In this document: positions 1-13,489 of the stretch, piece by piece
Layout of the letters: each line of letters starts with the position of its first letter
Position numbering within the stretch: position 1 is the stretch's first letter
Origin: Lepus europaeus
Taxonomy: Eukaryota > Chordata > Mammalia > Lagomorpha > Leporidae
Assembly: GCF_033115175.1 (NCBI RefSeq)
Contig: NC_084828.1
Location: 34,408,388 to 34,472,387 of the forward strand
DNA: 64,000 nucleotides
Direction of reading: 5' to 3'
Position numbers and translations under genes: made by a program
Notes under the pieces: model-generated
What the model was told of the DNA's origin: nothing
Databases searched by the model: none
Seen by the model: the letters and a program-made list of their open reading frames with translations, nothing else

Positions 1-1127
1 AGAATCACAATGGAAATACCTCAAACCGCTGTAGAAACATGATGCTTATTCAAAGAACAGCAGAACATCTCAGATATGATCAGCGGTGGTCAGTGCTGCC
101 AGTGCGTACAGAGAAGGTTTTGAGAAGGGATTTTCACTGGAGATTTTCAAGGTCTTCTAAGTGGTGAAAATTGTTAACTTTTCCATTTCATAAGGACATG
201 ATAAACGCCATCCTGTTGCAAGCTATGATTCTTTTGTTCTGTAATTCAAAATGGGTTTGTGATGCCAAGATTCTTTATGTGTGGGCAAGGTCGTACTCAC
301 ATCAAACTCAAATGATAATATCATTATAACCATCTTTCTAATCATTGATGAACTAAGTTTTAGAAGGAGACAGTTACTGTTTTCTTTCTTGTTCCAAAAG
401 TAGGTATACTTTATGTATATTGTTGTACACATGTGGTTGTCTTTCTGTTGAGAATGTGAGCTAATCAGCATTGGAGATCCAGTCTTCCACTTTGCATTTC
501 CTCTCCTTAGCTACTTAACTGATCTCCATAGGCACCTGGCATCATATCTAGGCTAAATACATACACAGTGAATATTTATTAAGTGATTGAAAAGATTTTT
601 AAACCTATTTCATCATTACTACAAATAGGTAAATACACTTGTAGAAATGTGCCTGTATAAGGAATTTCTTTTACTGAATATCATTTATCATAAGTTTATC
701 TTCTAAAATAAATCATACTTTTCAACAATATCAACATCATGATTAGGAAATGCCTTGGTGATCCAATTGCTACTTTATTTGTCCTTTGATTTCTTTCGAG
801 CTCTTGGAATGACCTTATATTGCCTATCATAGGATTGATGCAAAATAATTCTAAGTTTATGAATGTAGTCAGCATTTACATCATTTTTTGACAAAGTAAT
901 ATATTTTTCTGAACATTTTATTAAAACACATTCTTTAAAAATCTAAATCTTAAGTACTGTGTCTATATTTAAAGGCATGCATTTTATTGATAAAGCATTA
1001 TTTTATATTAAAATGTGTACCATATTTGGTTATCATCTGTTTTATAACCAGTTATTTGAAATTCAGATTTTTGCTCTGTTAAAGTAGCTTAAAACTATTC
1101 AAAAGTGAAATAAATATTAAAAAGGTT
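1..1127. other. AT-rich non-coding DNA
   Basis: Apart from the L2 relic at 500-595, I see no gene, RNA or recognisable repeat. 1216-2080 is the same. Confidence 0.6.
500..595 (+). repeat. L2 3'-end relic
   Basis: ATAGGCACCTGGCATCATAT, then GTGAATATTTATTAAGTGATTG, recalls the L2 tail (CCTGGCACATAGTAGG ... AATAAATATTTGTTGAATG). Confidence 0.5.
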
Positions 1128-1139
1128 GTCACAATTTTT

Positions 1140-1203
1140 TTTTGACAGGCAAGTGGATAGTGAGAGAGAGAGAGAGAGACAGACAGGTCTTCCTTTTTGC
1201 CAC
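1140..1203 (-). mobile_element. CSINE 3' fragment, severely 5'-truncated
   Basis: Only the A-tail, GA-rich body and AGGTCTTCC segment are present, in antisense. Both sides carry the 12-base duplication GTCACAATTTTT (1128-1139 and 1204-1215), so this short piece is a complete insertion event, not a decayed longer copy. Confidence 0.85.
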
Positions 1204-2091
1204 GTCACAATTTTTATAGTGTTAAAAGGTATCTCTTTAATTAGACCTAACACAAATATAAGAATTCATTTAAGCTTTGAAGTTTCTAGTCTTGTTTAAA
1301 CACTGGCAAAGGATTCCAAGTTGGATTTTTATCTTCAATGATATCTTTTTGTCTGTTTCAAAATTAAATCCATAAATAATTATTAATTTAGTTGTGGTTT
1401 ATGTTCCCTTCTTATGTTTTTCTTTTGATCTGGCACACCGTGAAAGTCAGAAAGGAACAGTACAATGTTTATTTAGTACATATTCTGAAAACATACTAAA
1501 GGAGGAGGAAAATGGCTCCTCAAACAATCATGGATAAAGACAAGAACAAAGCTTTCTGAGGAGTGGCCAGGGAGCCAGAAATAGACCTAATTATGGTAGG
1601 TACACAGAAATACACTTGATGAACTTCTTATATAACCGCATGGAACTATAAAAGAGGTAATTTATCTCTTATATAAATTGATTATATTATTCTCTACTTT
1701 CTGTCTCCATATAGAGGGTGTCTAGTTGTCCCTGTGAATCTAGGGATTTTAAATGGCTCATGAATGCTCTTTGTTCTTAGTTCCTTCACTTACTTAGAAG
1801 CAATAACCTCTTGAAAATAAGAATCAGCACATGGTATCTGATGTTCCAGAGGCACAGCGATCCCTTGCTAATCACTGTCCCTATAGCTGGAGAACATTGA
1901 GAAGCAATAGACCTTCATATCCAGGAAGAATCCACAACAGGCAATAAGATACAACAATAAGATACGCAATTCCATTCAGGGACCGCTTTAAAGATCTTAC
2001 CAAGCTCGTAGTGGTTGTAATGATAAATGAGATAGTATGGGCCACATAGTAATGCTCAAGAAAAGGAAAAATTACCATCAGTCTTTGTTTC

Positions 2092-2420
2092 CTGTTTTTT
2101 TTTTTTTTTAAGATTTTATTTATTTGAGAGGTAGAGTTATAGATGGTGAGAGGGAGAGACAGAAGGGTCTTCCATCCACTGGTTCACTCCCCAAGTGGCT
2201 GCAGTAGCCATATCAGAATCAGTGGATCAGAAGCCAGGAGCTTCTTCTGGGTCTCCCAAGTGGGTACAGGGGCCCAAGCGCTCGGACCACCTTTCACTGC
2301 TTTCCCAGGCCATAGCAGAGAGCTGGATCGGAAGAGCAGCAGCCAGAACTAGAAACAGTGCCCATGTAGGATGCCAGTACTGCAGGTGGAGAATTAGCCT
2401 ACTGTGCCACCGTGCCAGCC
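2092..2420 (-). mobile_element. CSINE, full length, antisense
   Basis: A poly-T start is followed by AAGATTTTATTTATTTGAGAGG, the GA body, and ends with GAATTAGCCTACTGTGCCACCGTGCCAGCC. Flanking duplication is CAGTCTTTGTTTC / CAGTCTTCGTTTC (12 of 13). Confidence 0.9.
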
Positions 2421-2627
2421 CCCAGTCTTCGTTTCTTTTCAAGCCTTTATTCACAGCCACTTCTTTGCCCAGTTAGAGGTTTTCCAAAGATGGAGATTCT
2501 TTAATCAGATCCAGTGGATCTTTTCTTAAAAAATTGTGAAGTACATCTTTTTCTCTCTTAACCTAGAATGTATCTAGCTGGCTAGCCCACTAGCCATTCA
2601 TGAGCTTGATAGACTCAGAATATAGCC

Positions 2628-2965
2628 AATGGGGCAGGTGTTTGCTGCAGAAGTTAAGCTATTTCTTGGCATTCCTGCATAGGAATGTACCTGGTAGGTA
2701 CATTAGAGTACCTGGTTCAAGTCCAGGCTTTTGTCTCTCTGATCCAGCATCCTATTAATGCATTCCTTGGGAGGTAGCAGACAATGGATCTTGCCAACCC
2801 CATGGTAGACCCAAATTGTGTTCAGGAACTATTGTCTTAGTCTTCTCACAGGCCCAGACCTGACTGTTGTGGGCATTTAGGGAGTGGACCAGCACCCTGT
2901 TGCACACTAGTTCTTTCTGCCTTTCAAATAAAGTGAAAATAAATAAATACAATTTTTCAAAAAAT
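2628..2965 (+). mobile_element. CSINE, diverged
   Basis: The head is GGGGCAGGTGTTTGCTGCAGAAGTTAAG and the tail CTGCCTTTCAAATAAAGTG followed by an A-rich run. Divergence is higher than in the copies with intact duplications. Confidence 0.8.
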
Positions 2966-4274
2966 TAAAAATTAAAAAAATAGATAGCCAGGCTTGTTTT
3001 TATATAGAAATTCATGCTTAATTATGTTTAAATTTAAAAATTTTGGAAAATTTTTCTTATCTGAGTCAGATGATTTGAGTGTGCTTATAAGAAATATCAG
3101 TATAATAAACCCTGAGAACTTTTAAAAAATATTCATCCATGGAAGAAATATTTTGTTATCATGCGAATCTTTTTTAAAAACCTAAGATTTAGTGGCTATT
3201 GACAAATCTTAATAGCTCTTTTGATTTTGTTCGAAAGTCTAGGAACATGCAACGTGAATTGTAGTTCTGACAAAGGTATGAGCAGCAGAAAAACATGCAA
3301 AGAAAAGCCATAGGCAGCCATGGTTCCTGCTTTTAGTTCTTTGTGCCTTGCTGGCAACACAGTTGGGCTGGAATGAACGTGGAAGTGGGAATGAAAACAA
3401 AAGGAGAGGCTGTAATTGATGCTACACGTATTCCCAGTTTCCTCTCTCTGAAAGCAGGAATCACCATTAGGTCGTTCACTTGCCTTGAGCTGTACAACAC
3501 CCATGGTGTTTCTAACTTAGCCAGGGAAGCACACTGAACCAAATGTCTAACTGCAGTTGACAGCTGTTTATCATCAAAATCCTCATTCACGCCATGGGGA
3601 CCAGACTGATTATCGAGAGATTTGTGGCAGAGTCAGAAGAAAGCTGATTTTCTAGAAATTGTGCTTTCAGTAAAATGCTTTGGTGCTGATACTTGTTTCC
3701 TCCAATACTTCACAGATAGCCGCCTAGAGTAATATCATGGTGGTGACACAAACCCTGCCTTGTGTGAAGTTAGGCTCCATCCACCTTGACAGCCTTACCA
3801 GGCTTATCTCTATGCAAGCCCCATCACGCAGACCTCAGATGCGACTTCCCCAGAAACAACAGGCCTTTTGCTTAGGCCTTTCCCTTTGCCTGTGTTCTTT
3901 TCACTGCCCAGATCTTTTCGGCCCTATCCCCACTCAAAGGGCAACAGCACTGGGCAGCTCTTTTTAACTCCCTAACCAGTGACTCTTTTAGGTATCTGAT
4001 AACTTGGTTTGTCTCCGGTCTCTCTGGGAGTTTGTTGAGGAATGCAGAACTCGGGGCTTTACGTTTGGGAAGGCAGCAACAGCAACAGCAAGCAGAGTTT
4101 CTGGCGTGCATTTAACCCTATTCATCTGTTAAGTTATCAGTGGCTACGAAGGACCCTTTGACTTGGGGTGTCATCAGATCATCAGCCTCAAGCAGAAGTA
4201 GCTCCATGGATAGCTTTGTTTACTTGTGACAAGTAGACAGTGGGAAGAATTAGTTCCCTAAAGAAATTAGCTCT
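2966..4274. other. Non-coding stretch, nothing recognised
   Basis: Short open frames of about 100 codons or fewer overlap on both strands without domain resemblance or splice context. Confidence 0.55.
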
Positions 4275-4605
4275 TGGTTAGTGTTTGGCTCAGCAGTTAA
4301 GATGCCACTTGTGACGCTCACGCCCCATGTGGGGTGCCCGATTGAAGTATTGGCTCTGCTTCCCAACCAGCTTCCTACCGATGCACATCCTGGGGGGCAG
4401 CAGGTGATGACTCAAGTCCTTGGGTCCCTGCCACCCATCTGGGAGATCCATATGGAGTTCCTCCTTCCTGGCTTTGGCCTGGCCCAGCCCTGGCCAGTGT
4501 AGCTACTTGAGGAGTGAACCAATGGATGAGGGATTCTTTCTCTGTATGTTTGTCCCTTTCTCTGTCTCTCCACTAGTTAGCTAGCTAAATAAATAAATTT
4601 TAAAA
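4275..4605 (+). mobile_element. CSINE, diverged
   Basis: The order is right: a head with GCTCAGCAGTTAAGATGCC, a middle with GGGAGATCCATATGGAGTTCC, and a CTCTGTCTCTC body before AAATAAATAAATTTT. Target duplications are no longer clear. Confidence 0.78.
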
Positions 4606-5029
4606 ATTAAACTCAAGCTAGTAATTGTAGCTTTGACTGTTCCATAATTTCTGGTGCTTGGGCTGCTCTGAGTACAGTAGAGGAGATGTTTCCTTCTTTC
4701 CAAGAACATCCTCTGAAAAAGCAGCTCAAGCCAGTGAAAGGCTTTAGTGTTTGTGTGTTCCTTCTTGGCTAAGTCTTGCAGTCTTGGTTGCAAAGTGACA
4801 AGAGTGTACTACTTGTTTGGCATATGAGTCCTTATAATCATTGTTAAGTATGTTGTATATGTCATGAGCTTAGGTTATAAAGTCAGCTATTATTCAGTAT
4901 AAATGGACTAATTTCATCTGAGATGTATTCTATATTTTGAAAAGCGATAAGCAACATAGAAGAGAAATGTCTCCTGAAGGTAGCAGGTACACATAGGGAT
5001 CCTCTGAGGACTACCAAGAATGCTATGAG

Positions 5030-5160
5030 TGTGCTGCCACATGTTCATGGGAAATGGAATTGAAACATAAGTTTATTCTGGTACAGAAATGTTGGACTTC
5101 CATGCATAGCTTTATCATAATATGCATTTTCCTTGAAATTTTTGAGGACCCTTCCTCATT
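5030..5160. repeat. Recurrent partly palindromic element, copy 1
   Basis: The left arm GTTCATGGGAAATGGAATTG and the right arm ATTTTCCTTGAAATTTTTGA are imperfect inverted repeats about 75 bases apart. The same words recur near 26.1 and 34.1 kb. It looks like an old non-autonomous DNA transposon; family not assigned. Confidence 0.5.
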
Positions 5161-6032
5161 TAGCAATAATCTGCCATTGTTTATTTTATATGAAAGAATA
5201 TTCTTACTTGGGCTATAAGTAGATTTGATTGCAAACTCTTCTCAGATTCTTTTGATTACCACATGAAGGGTATGGATAGTGACTCATGTGGTCACCCACA
5301 TGGGAGTAGTCTGAGCAGTCTGCTCTGATTGTTGGTTTATGAGTCACTGTACCTTTAAGACTTGAGCATTATCCAACAAGGATTATGTATATACGTAATA
5401 GGAATATAGAAAACACATATGTTATATATGATGGCCAAATATTGATGATAGAAATTTAATGAGGCTCTATGGGTATGTGTTCAAGATAACTATACTTTAA
5501 AATTTAGAATATTGCAAAGAACTGATATGTGTGTGAATTTGGAGAAAACCAAAGGAAAAAGAAGGAAGTGAGAGAATTGCCATAGTAGATTAAGACTTTC
5601 TAAAAAGTTATTTTAGAAGAATATCTGTGAAAGTGATCAAAAGGGACAAGTGCTGTAAACATTAATCAAATCTTAAAATGTCGATTTTGCTCATCCACAT
5701 TAATGTTGAATTCTTAATGGAGGGTTAAGCTTATGGTTATAAAATAAAGTATGCCATTATAAAAATCGAGAAAGAATAAGGAAAGAGGGGGTATGAAAAA
5801 TTAAATCTGAGTATAAACCTGTATATAAATGTTCCTAAATATGTATATAAATCTGTATATGTGAAATACATGAAATTTATTCACCTTATAAAAATAAAAA
5901 AAATTAAAAAGTGATAAAAAGAACAGGAGGTACAATATAATGGGGGCAAAGAAAGTGATTCAGCTGAAAATAAGCTGAGTTTTCTACTTACTGACTAATT
6001 AGATAAAAGTCTTTATTTCTGAGTCTCGAGTC

Positions 6033-6643
6033 TCATTTTTATTTTTGATTTATTTATTTGTTTTGTTAGAGCACGCAGAGAGCTTCCATCCATTAGTTCC
6101 CTTCCCAAGTGGCCTCAATAGCCAGGGCTGGGCCAGACTAAAGCCAGGAGCTTCATTCAGCTCTCCCACTTGGGTGCAAGGCCATTTTTGCTGCTTTCCC
6201 AAGCACATTAGCAGGGAACTGGATCAGAAATGGAGCAGCTGGAGCCGGCGCCGTGGCTCACTAGGCTAATCCTCTGCCTTGCGGCACCGGCACACGGGGT
6301 TCTAGTCCCGGTCGGGGCACCTGATTCTGTCCCGGTTGCCCTTCTTCCAGGCCAGCTCTCTGCTGTGGCCAGGGAGTGCAGTGGAGGATGGCCCAGGTGC
6401 TTGGCCCCTGCACCCCATGGGAGACCAGGAGAAGCACCTGGCTCCTGCCATCGGATCAGCGCGGTGCGCCGGTCATTGGAGGGTGAACCAACAGCAAAGG
6501 AAGACCTTTCTGTCTGTCTTTCTCACTGTCCACTCTGCCTGTCAAAACGAAAAAAAAAGAAATGGAGCAGCTGGGACTCTAAATGGCACCCATAAATGAT
6601 GCCAGTGGAAGTTTAGCTGCTGTGCCACGGCACTGGCCCCATG
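6033..6643 (-). mobile_element. Older antisense CSINE, split by a younger CSINE
   Basis: The left part (6033-6242) and right part (6575-6643, ending GCTGTGCCACGGCACTGGCCCC) join into one antisense element once the insert at 6243-6557 is removed. Confidence 0.85.
6243..6557 (+). mobile_element. Young CSINE nested in an older one
   Basis: It begins AGCCGGCGCCGTGGCTCACTAGG and ends at CTGCCTGTCAAAACG plus A-run. It is flanked by a perfect 17-base duplication AGAAATGGAGCAGCTGG (6226-6242 and 6558-6574), which belongs to the older SINE. Confidence 0.93.
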
Positions 6644-7858
6644 ACTCTGGGTCATCTGATAGGCCTTGTACAAATATTTCATGTAAAAATATCTAGAAAT
6701 GGAGACTCCCAGGTCAGTGGCAGAAACTGCTACTTGAGCCATCACCACTGCCCCTTCTGGAGGCTTCATTAGCAGGAAACTGGGGTCAGCAGCTGGAGCC
6801 TCAGGTACTATAAGTTGGGAAACAGGTATGTTAACCACCAGGCTAAATTCTCTCTTGTCCCTTGTCTGTATTTTGACTGGCTTCCTTTCAGGTTATCATT
6901 TTTGTATTTATTTATAATGCAGACACATATACACACAATGACATGGTTTACAACAAAATAGAAATTTTACTATAGACATTATTCCACACTTTTGATTTGC
7001 TTAAAGGAATTTTCTATATTTAAAATATTTTCATGAATACATATACACATATATGCCAATTTGATTTTAAGTACCTGCGTAGCATTCTGTATCATGTATA
7101 TATAATATTTACTCATTGTCATGCATCTTAATATTTTAATCCAGTATTCTATTCTGCAAAGAATCCTTAAGCATCTTTGTACACACCACTTTGAGCATAT
7201 CTGAGAGAGAATTTCTGTAAGATACATTCCTAGAAGGAGAAATTCTTGGGTCTGAAACTAGGCACTTCTTTCAAAATTTCTTGGATCCTAAAATTACTCT
7301 TAAAAAGTGCTTTACGAATTTACTTTAGAATGTTTATGTTTACTTAAAGAATTATTCAAAATATTATTATAAATGAATTTCAACACTGCATGAGTTCATC
7401 AGATCTGATATGTATCATTATCTAAATATATGGTTTATGCTAAAATTACATAATTTGAAAATGTTCAATTCATAGCTCATTATTTCCCATTAGATACCAT
7501 CAGAAACCTCAAGTTCAAGTTCCTGGTATTTCATGCATACTTATAAAATTGTATTAATCACAATGTTTTAAAAATAATATTTTCTTGAGGATTCTAGGTA
7601 AAAGTGATAAAATATAATTTGACTAATTTATTTTAAATTTGGGTAGATTTTTAACAATAAATTCCAATTTTAATCCATGTTTTAAGAAATTAGAACTTCA
7701 ACCTAATGTTGTTGATACTCTTGACAGTTGTCATTCTTCTCTGCATAAAAATCATATTTAATATACCAAGCTATTTCAGCGATAACATTTAAGTACTATA
7801 TGATGTTTATAACATTTGGTCATGGCTACTACTCACAATTCTGTATGTTTGAAAGTAT
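6644..7858. other. AT-rich non-coding DNA
   Basis: No recognisable element between the nested SINE pair and the young CSINE at 7874. Confidence 0.55.
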
Positions 7859-7873
7859 AAAACCATTACATGA

Positions 7874-8147
7874 GGCCGGCACCGTGGCTTAACAGGCTAA
7901 TCCTCCGCCTTGCGGTGCCGGCACACCGGGTTCTAGTCCCGGTCGGGGCGCCAGATTCTATCCCGGTTGCCCCTCTTCCAGGCCAGCTCTCTGCTATGGC
8001 CCGGGAAGGCAGTGGAGGATGGCCCAAGTCCTTGGGCCCTGCACCCGCATGGGAGACCAGGAGAAGCACCTGGCTCCTGGCTTCGGATCAGCGCGATGCG
8101 CAGGCCGCAGCGGCCATTGGAGGGTGAACCAGCAACAAAATGGAAGA

Positions 8148-8203
<56 letters not shown>

Positions 8204-8254
8204 TATCCACTCTGCCTGTCAAAAAAAAAAAACAAAAAAAAAAAAACAAAAACA
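7874..8254 (+). mobile_element. Young full-length CSINE with expanded CT tract
   Basis: The complete tRNA-like head GGCCGGCACCGTGGC is followed by the body, then an uninterrupted (CT)n of about 42 bases (8152-8193), a short CA run and an A-rich tail. The perfect 15-base duplication AAAACCATTACATGA lies at 7859-7873 and 8255-8269. Confidence 0.93.
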
Positions 8255-8839
8255 AAAACCATTACATGATAGGATTCATAATGTACCATTAAAAATGACG
8301 CTTTTGTAATCAAGTTAGATCTTAGTTTGATCTTAGTTTATAGACATATTCAGCTTTTACATTTAATTGGTAACAATTCAGAATTCTATAACTTAATTGC
8401 CACAAACTGTTTATCCAAGCACAATCAGAAAGCTTACTTAAAGCAAGCTGTAAGATTGGGTTTTTTTGTGGTTTTCTTTGAACTTGGTTGATTTTGGAAG
8501 GAGAACTGACAATTCACAATTCGTGTTAGTTTGATTTCAATAAATGGAAATATACACAGAGCATTGACCTTCGGTGCAGCGTTTGTATCTCATTCTCCTC
8601 ATGCTGTCTCCCTGCTGCCAACCCTCACCGCAGTGAGAGTTGGCGGACAGTGACTACTTCTATACTTTCTTTCAGCTTCTGCTGTTGACGGAAGAGTGGC
8701 CAGAGTGCTCGAACCCTCCTGCTTCACACTCTCCAAAGACATCTCTATTTTTACAATAAACGATGATCACTCCCCATGTCATTAGGCTGGATCTTGCCAT
8801 CCCTGGCTCAGCGTCCAGCAGATTCCCTCAGCTCGCTGG

Positions 8840-9215
8840 CTCTTTGTGACCCTCTGTCTTCCTCCTTGAACACGCTGATCCTGCTCGCTGATCTTTCTTG
8901 CTGAGCTGCCCTTCACAGTGTCCCATGGCCAGGAACGGTCAGTTCATGTGATTATCAGGGAGGCTTTTCTGAAATCTGTAACCACAACAACCACTCACTC
9001 CTACATACTTTGTCTCCATGCTGCCTTGATTTCTTCATGAAAGCTATAGCCGCTGAAATTATTTTTCTCTCTCTACCATTTAAATACAGAGGATAAGCCC
9101 TCTAAGTATAGCAGTCTGTTGTGTTTTGTTCATTGTTGTATCGTTAGTACCTATTACAGGATCTTCCCCACAAAAGGCATTCAATAAAGATTTGTCAAAG
9201 GAATGAATGTCTGTA
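8840..9215 (+). repeat. L2 3'-end fragment
   Basis: It resembles the end of L2, from a CT-rich coding-derived part (AGGGAGGCTTTTCTGAAATC) through TTTGTTCATTGTTGTATCG to CAATAAAGATTTGTCAAAGG and AATGAATG. Confidence 0.7.
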
Positions 9216-12200
9216 TTTACATGGAACTCAATAGGTACACACACGCACATTTATCAGTAACATCAAAAAGACTTATTTCTGGTTTTATCTTCTGCATGCT
9301 TCTCTCAAATCCACCCTGGGGAAATAGATACGTGTGGTCAGTTCAAGAAGTTGGCTTCTGCTTGAGTGTGCCCACTGCTAAGCACTTGCAAATGATTGTA
9401 AGGCAAGGGGAAGTTTAGTCTGGGAATTGTCCCTTGTGTTCTTTTTCAGCCTGATTGATCCATGTTGGCAGCATGGCCACAGCCCTTTACAGAGACCTCC
9501 TTCCTATCGGAGAGACATGTCTGTAGCTCTCTTTTTCAGGCATAGTAATGGTAACAGCTCTTCCCTGTGACTGGCCTTAGGGTAGTTTCATTTACACCTT
9601 GTGTGAGTTTTTGTATCTAGCCCCTTTATAAAACTTGTCTCAGAATATCAACACATGCTATCTAGGTCCTGCTAGGTCCCTTATTTTGAAACTTCATGGA
9701 AAAGATTTTTCCACCCAGATTTCAAAAAATAGTTGATTCATTATTTGGGGTGGCATGAGTGAAAACAAGAGATGAGAACCTGACATAAAGCATTTTATGA
9801 ATACTCAAGCATTCTCTGAAATGGATTCATTCTTAATCATCTAAGAATATTAATATAAATGTGACTGAGAAATTAATGCACACAGTATCTTACACTATAA
9901 CATTTGTGAACATTAAAATGTAAATAAATATAAATACATTTGAGACTTCAGGAATTTGTACAAAGTTTTCTATACCCTTGGGTCCACCACTGCAGTTTGA
10001 AATAATTGACTTCAGAGCATACAGGCTCCAGAAGATGGGAATGTGCAAGCTTGTCTTTGGGATCTTACCTCCTTTGTTGGCTTTTTAGTTCAAGGCTTCT
10101 TGAAACTCCCGGCATAAAGGATATTTCCCCAGATAGAAAAAGTCAGTGCTAATAAACATCAAAAGTTAGATGATTCCATGACACTGTCAAACCAATTAGA
10201 GTAACGTGCAATTTACTCTCCTGGAAACAGTATATATACTTTCTAAGGAGTCACCTTTTAATGGGAATTTTAGTTACATGATAAATAGAAAAATAACCAC
10301 TAGATGAAAATTTTATCATCAAAGTTTGTCTAATGGGATTTTGCAAATCATAGTTTCCAAATTTGGCTGATTGTCAGATTATTTTAAAATTTAACCTGTC
10401 AAGCACAGGCCCAGAACTACGAAGTCAAATATCTAGCAATTATGCTATAGTGATCTTTGTTTCAACCATTTCAGGTTGTGTTGATGATCAGTTGCTAAGA
10501 ATTACTCTTTGTGGCATCTTCCTGAATCTAGTTCAGTTCTTTTTTTTTCCTTACATGTGAAATATGCATGAATTCCCTTTGCATTTTCAGATTTGTTACT
10601 ATTCCATTTCACCACATAGTCTCAGTTTCTTTAATAGCACCAATTTTTGTTGGAGAGAAGTGTTTCTGTTTTGATCTTGGGCGTTAAAACTAGAATCAGA
10701 AAATATAGTTGACTCATGACAGATTAGCTTTAAGACACGGAAATATAAATTTCTATAAACCTTTTTATCTTTAAGCATTAGCTAATATTAGTGTCTTAGT
10801 ACAATTTGCAATCACTAGGCATCGCATCCTGAATCCAATAAGAATTAAGATATTTTTAAAAGAAAGTAGAAAAATAATGATAAAATAAATTAAATTATAG
10901 GTGAAGTTTAATTTATAAGATAGATGTGTTTCTGAGAGATTGGCTGTTGAGGTAATTTCTATTAACTAAATTATATTTTCCCATTGACTGGAGCTTATAA
11001 TTGGAAAGGCATGACTCTTAACAGTGGAATACAAAGGAAAACATGGACTACAGCTTTTATTTTAAGAGAAAGATCCTAAGGTTATAACACTGTTCTGATG
11101 CCTTGATCATTTTCTCTTGCTGTTAATATGCAAGATTATCGATACTTAAGAGGTATCGTTAAAAACCGTGCTTCTATGTGCTAGACTTTTAAAAATGTAC
11201 TTTCAGGAACCTGGAACACTTTGTAAGTTGTCCAGATTAAGTATTCTGACAAGCATTACTTTCACCATGGTTAATTTCCTCTTAGCAAGGTCTGCCCAAA
11301 TACTTTCAGGATAATTACAGTTGTGTGAAATCTCGTTTTCTTCATTTTTTAACCAAAACTTTAGAGAGTATAAACATTGAGTCTCGCAGCTTCTAAACTC
11401 TTAATGCACTCCAGTTTTTAATGGCTGCTACATTTGCCCTCTTGGTTTTCATTCCCCACGCTACCACCTAATGGATTCCTGCTTCATTTGCCATTCCTCT
11501 AACCAAGCAATATAGATAATATGTCCACTGGAAGACTCGAGTAAAACTGAGTAAGCTCACAGCAGCAGACAGTGGAATTCAGTCTTTGCTCAGCTAGCGT
11601 TGGGCTTATGGGGTATCTGACTGGGAGGTTCCCAAGGTGGACTGCTGAGCCCTGCATGCCTGTGAATGGGGCTGAAACCCTGTGTTGGAGAACCCAGCGC
11701 TTTGCACACTCACTTTCTCAGATGTGAAACCTCTGAGAACATGGCACTGGGTGGGACGTCCTCACTTTCAATATCCTGTATCTCTAGTGAAATGGTAGAG
11801 CTGTCTCTTGAATTACAATGCAAGATGCTGCCTCAGAAAAGACCTGGTTTTGTTGAGGCAGTGAACTATCCCAGGCAGCTGGAGACTGGCGGGGGTGAGG
11901 GGTGGTCCAAAGACCACCTAAGTTTTATTCTGTTCTAATAAAGAGAGAAACAAAGGAGCTGCTGGTTGATGGTGGCCATTCAAAAGAAATAGGGAGAAAG
12001 CAAGCTAGCCTTAAGGAACAAAGGGAGCAACATGTACATCCTTGCTCTCTTAGACTAGTGCTGAATAATGAATGCTTCACTCTAGTAATTGTTTTTATTA
12101 TTAAATATGTCATATTTCCATTATTTAGAACCATATATTATACCTAATAAATTCTGATAAGCTTACCTTTAAAGATAATAATTTGTTTTTGAAATAGTAT

Positions 12201-13009
12201 CATTCCTACATGTGCATATTCCAACATGTTGAAAGTACAACTTTAAAAAGTTTCTTTAAGAAAGTACTAATTAAAGAAAAAAAAAACTAAAACATTAATT
12301 CTAGCCAGTGGTTCAGAAGTCTTGTCATTTCCCTCCAGTGCAGCTCATCATAAAAGCTCTAAGGAAATAGTGTTTAAAATCAATTAACCAAGAAGGCCAA
12401 AATCAATTTAACAAGAGTTAGCTAATGTTTTACTAAAGTGAACTCTTTTCTTTAAACATGATTAATATCATTTAGGGGTTGTTATTAGTGGTGTCACTTC
12501 TAAAAAGTGTGCCCAATTTGTAATGAAAGGACCTTTGTGTACACATTGCGATTTATGGGAAGTACAGAAATGTAACACGGTATTAGTGATTACATCTTTT
12601 CCTTGCCTTTGATATTTTAAGAGAACACTCCATTTTTACTCTGTCTCCTTGGAATGTCTCTTGAAAGGTCACAGAAGGATCAAGAAATATTTAACCTGTA
12701 ACCATGCAAATTAGAGGTGTGTTATGCATATTATGTTCCAGGATGACATTTAACCATGTGGGTATGGGATAGAGCCATAAAAATCAATAGATGTTACCGT
12801 TGGACGGGGCTAGACAATATTGGCCAATACTTTTCAAACTACTTTTACAATTTCTTGTCTTGTAAGAACCCCAGTATATCCTAGTGTTTTAAAATGTCTG
12901 TGCTGTGACTGAAAGGAGAAGCTAACGAACTGGGGCCCACTGGATTTCTCCAGCATCATAGTTCCTGGCTGCAGCTCAAGGGCCACAGTGAGAGAACCAG
13001 ACACCTCCA
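9216..13009. other. SINE-free non-coding DNA
   Basis: Nearly 4 kb without a SINE, gene or clear repeat. 8270-8840 upstream is also unassigned. Conserved regulatory elements could lie here, but one genome cannot show it. Confidence 0.5.
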
Positions 13010-13105
13010 TACTGCTTTATCACAAGAGGGAACTGAAACCCGGCATTTGAATGACTTGTCTATGTTAGCCCAGCATATCCATACATTTGAAACCCGGGTC
13101 AAGCC
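13010..13105 (-). repeat. MIR fragment
   Basis: GAGGGAACTGAAACCCGGC, GACTTGTCTATGTTAGCCC and TTTGAAACCCGGGTC follow the antisense MIR core. Confidence 0.55.
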
Positions 13106-13489
13106 ATACCTTATTAACATTATAGTCTCTTTTTTTCCTTTTCACAACCCCCATGCTAATATGATATACTATACTACAGAATTTCAGAATTTTGTGCTTT
13201 CTTTTGCTTTTTCAGATCATGGTTCTACCACAAATTGGATCCATACATAAATCCATGTCTCCCCATTATAAAAAAATTAAAATACTCTATTGTTCCTGAG
13301 TAACAAAGTTCATTGTATTCATGTGCATCAAAGACCCACCAAAAACTGTACTATATTTGTCTTTGTAAGTCCAGCTCCTGCCAATGTGAAGCTAATACTG
13401 GTAGTAGTCCATTCATGTAAATTAGAATCATATGCAACTGCTAATATTTGAACTTTTTATCAATGAAAACAGTTTCATGCAGCTTAACA

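Noticed and set aside
7874..7950. tRNA-like sequences at the heads of CSINEs
   Set aside because: These are SINE promoter relics repeated in many copies, not functional tRNA genes.
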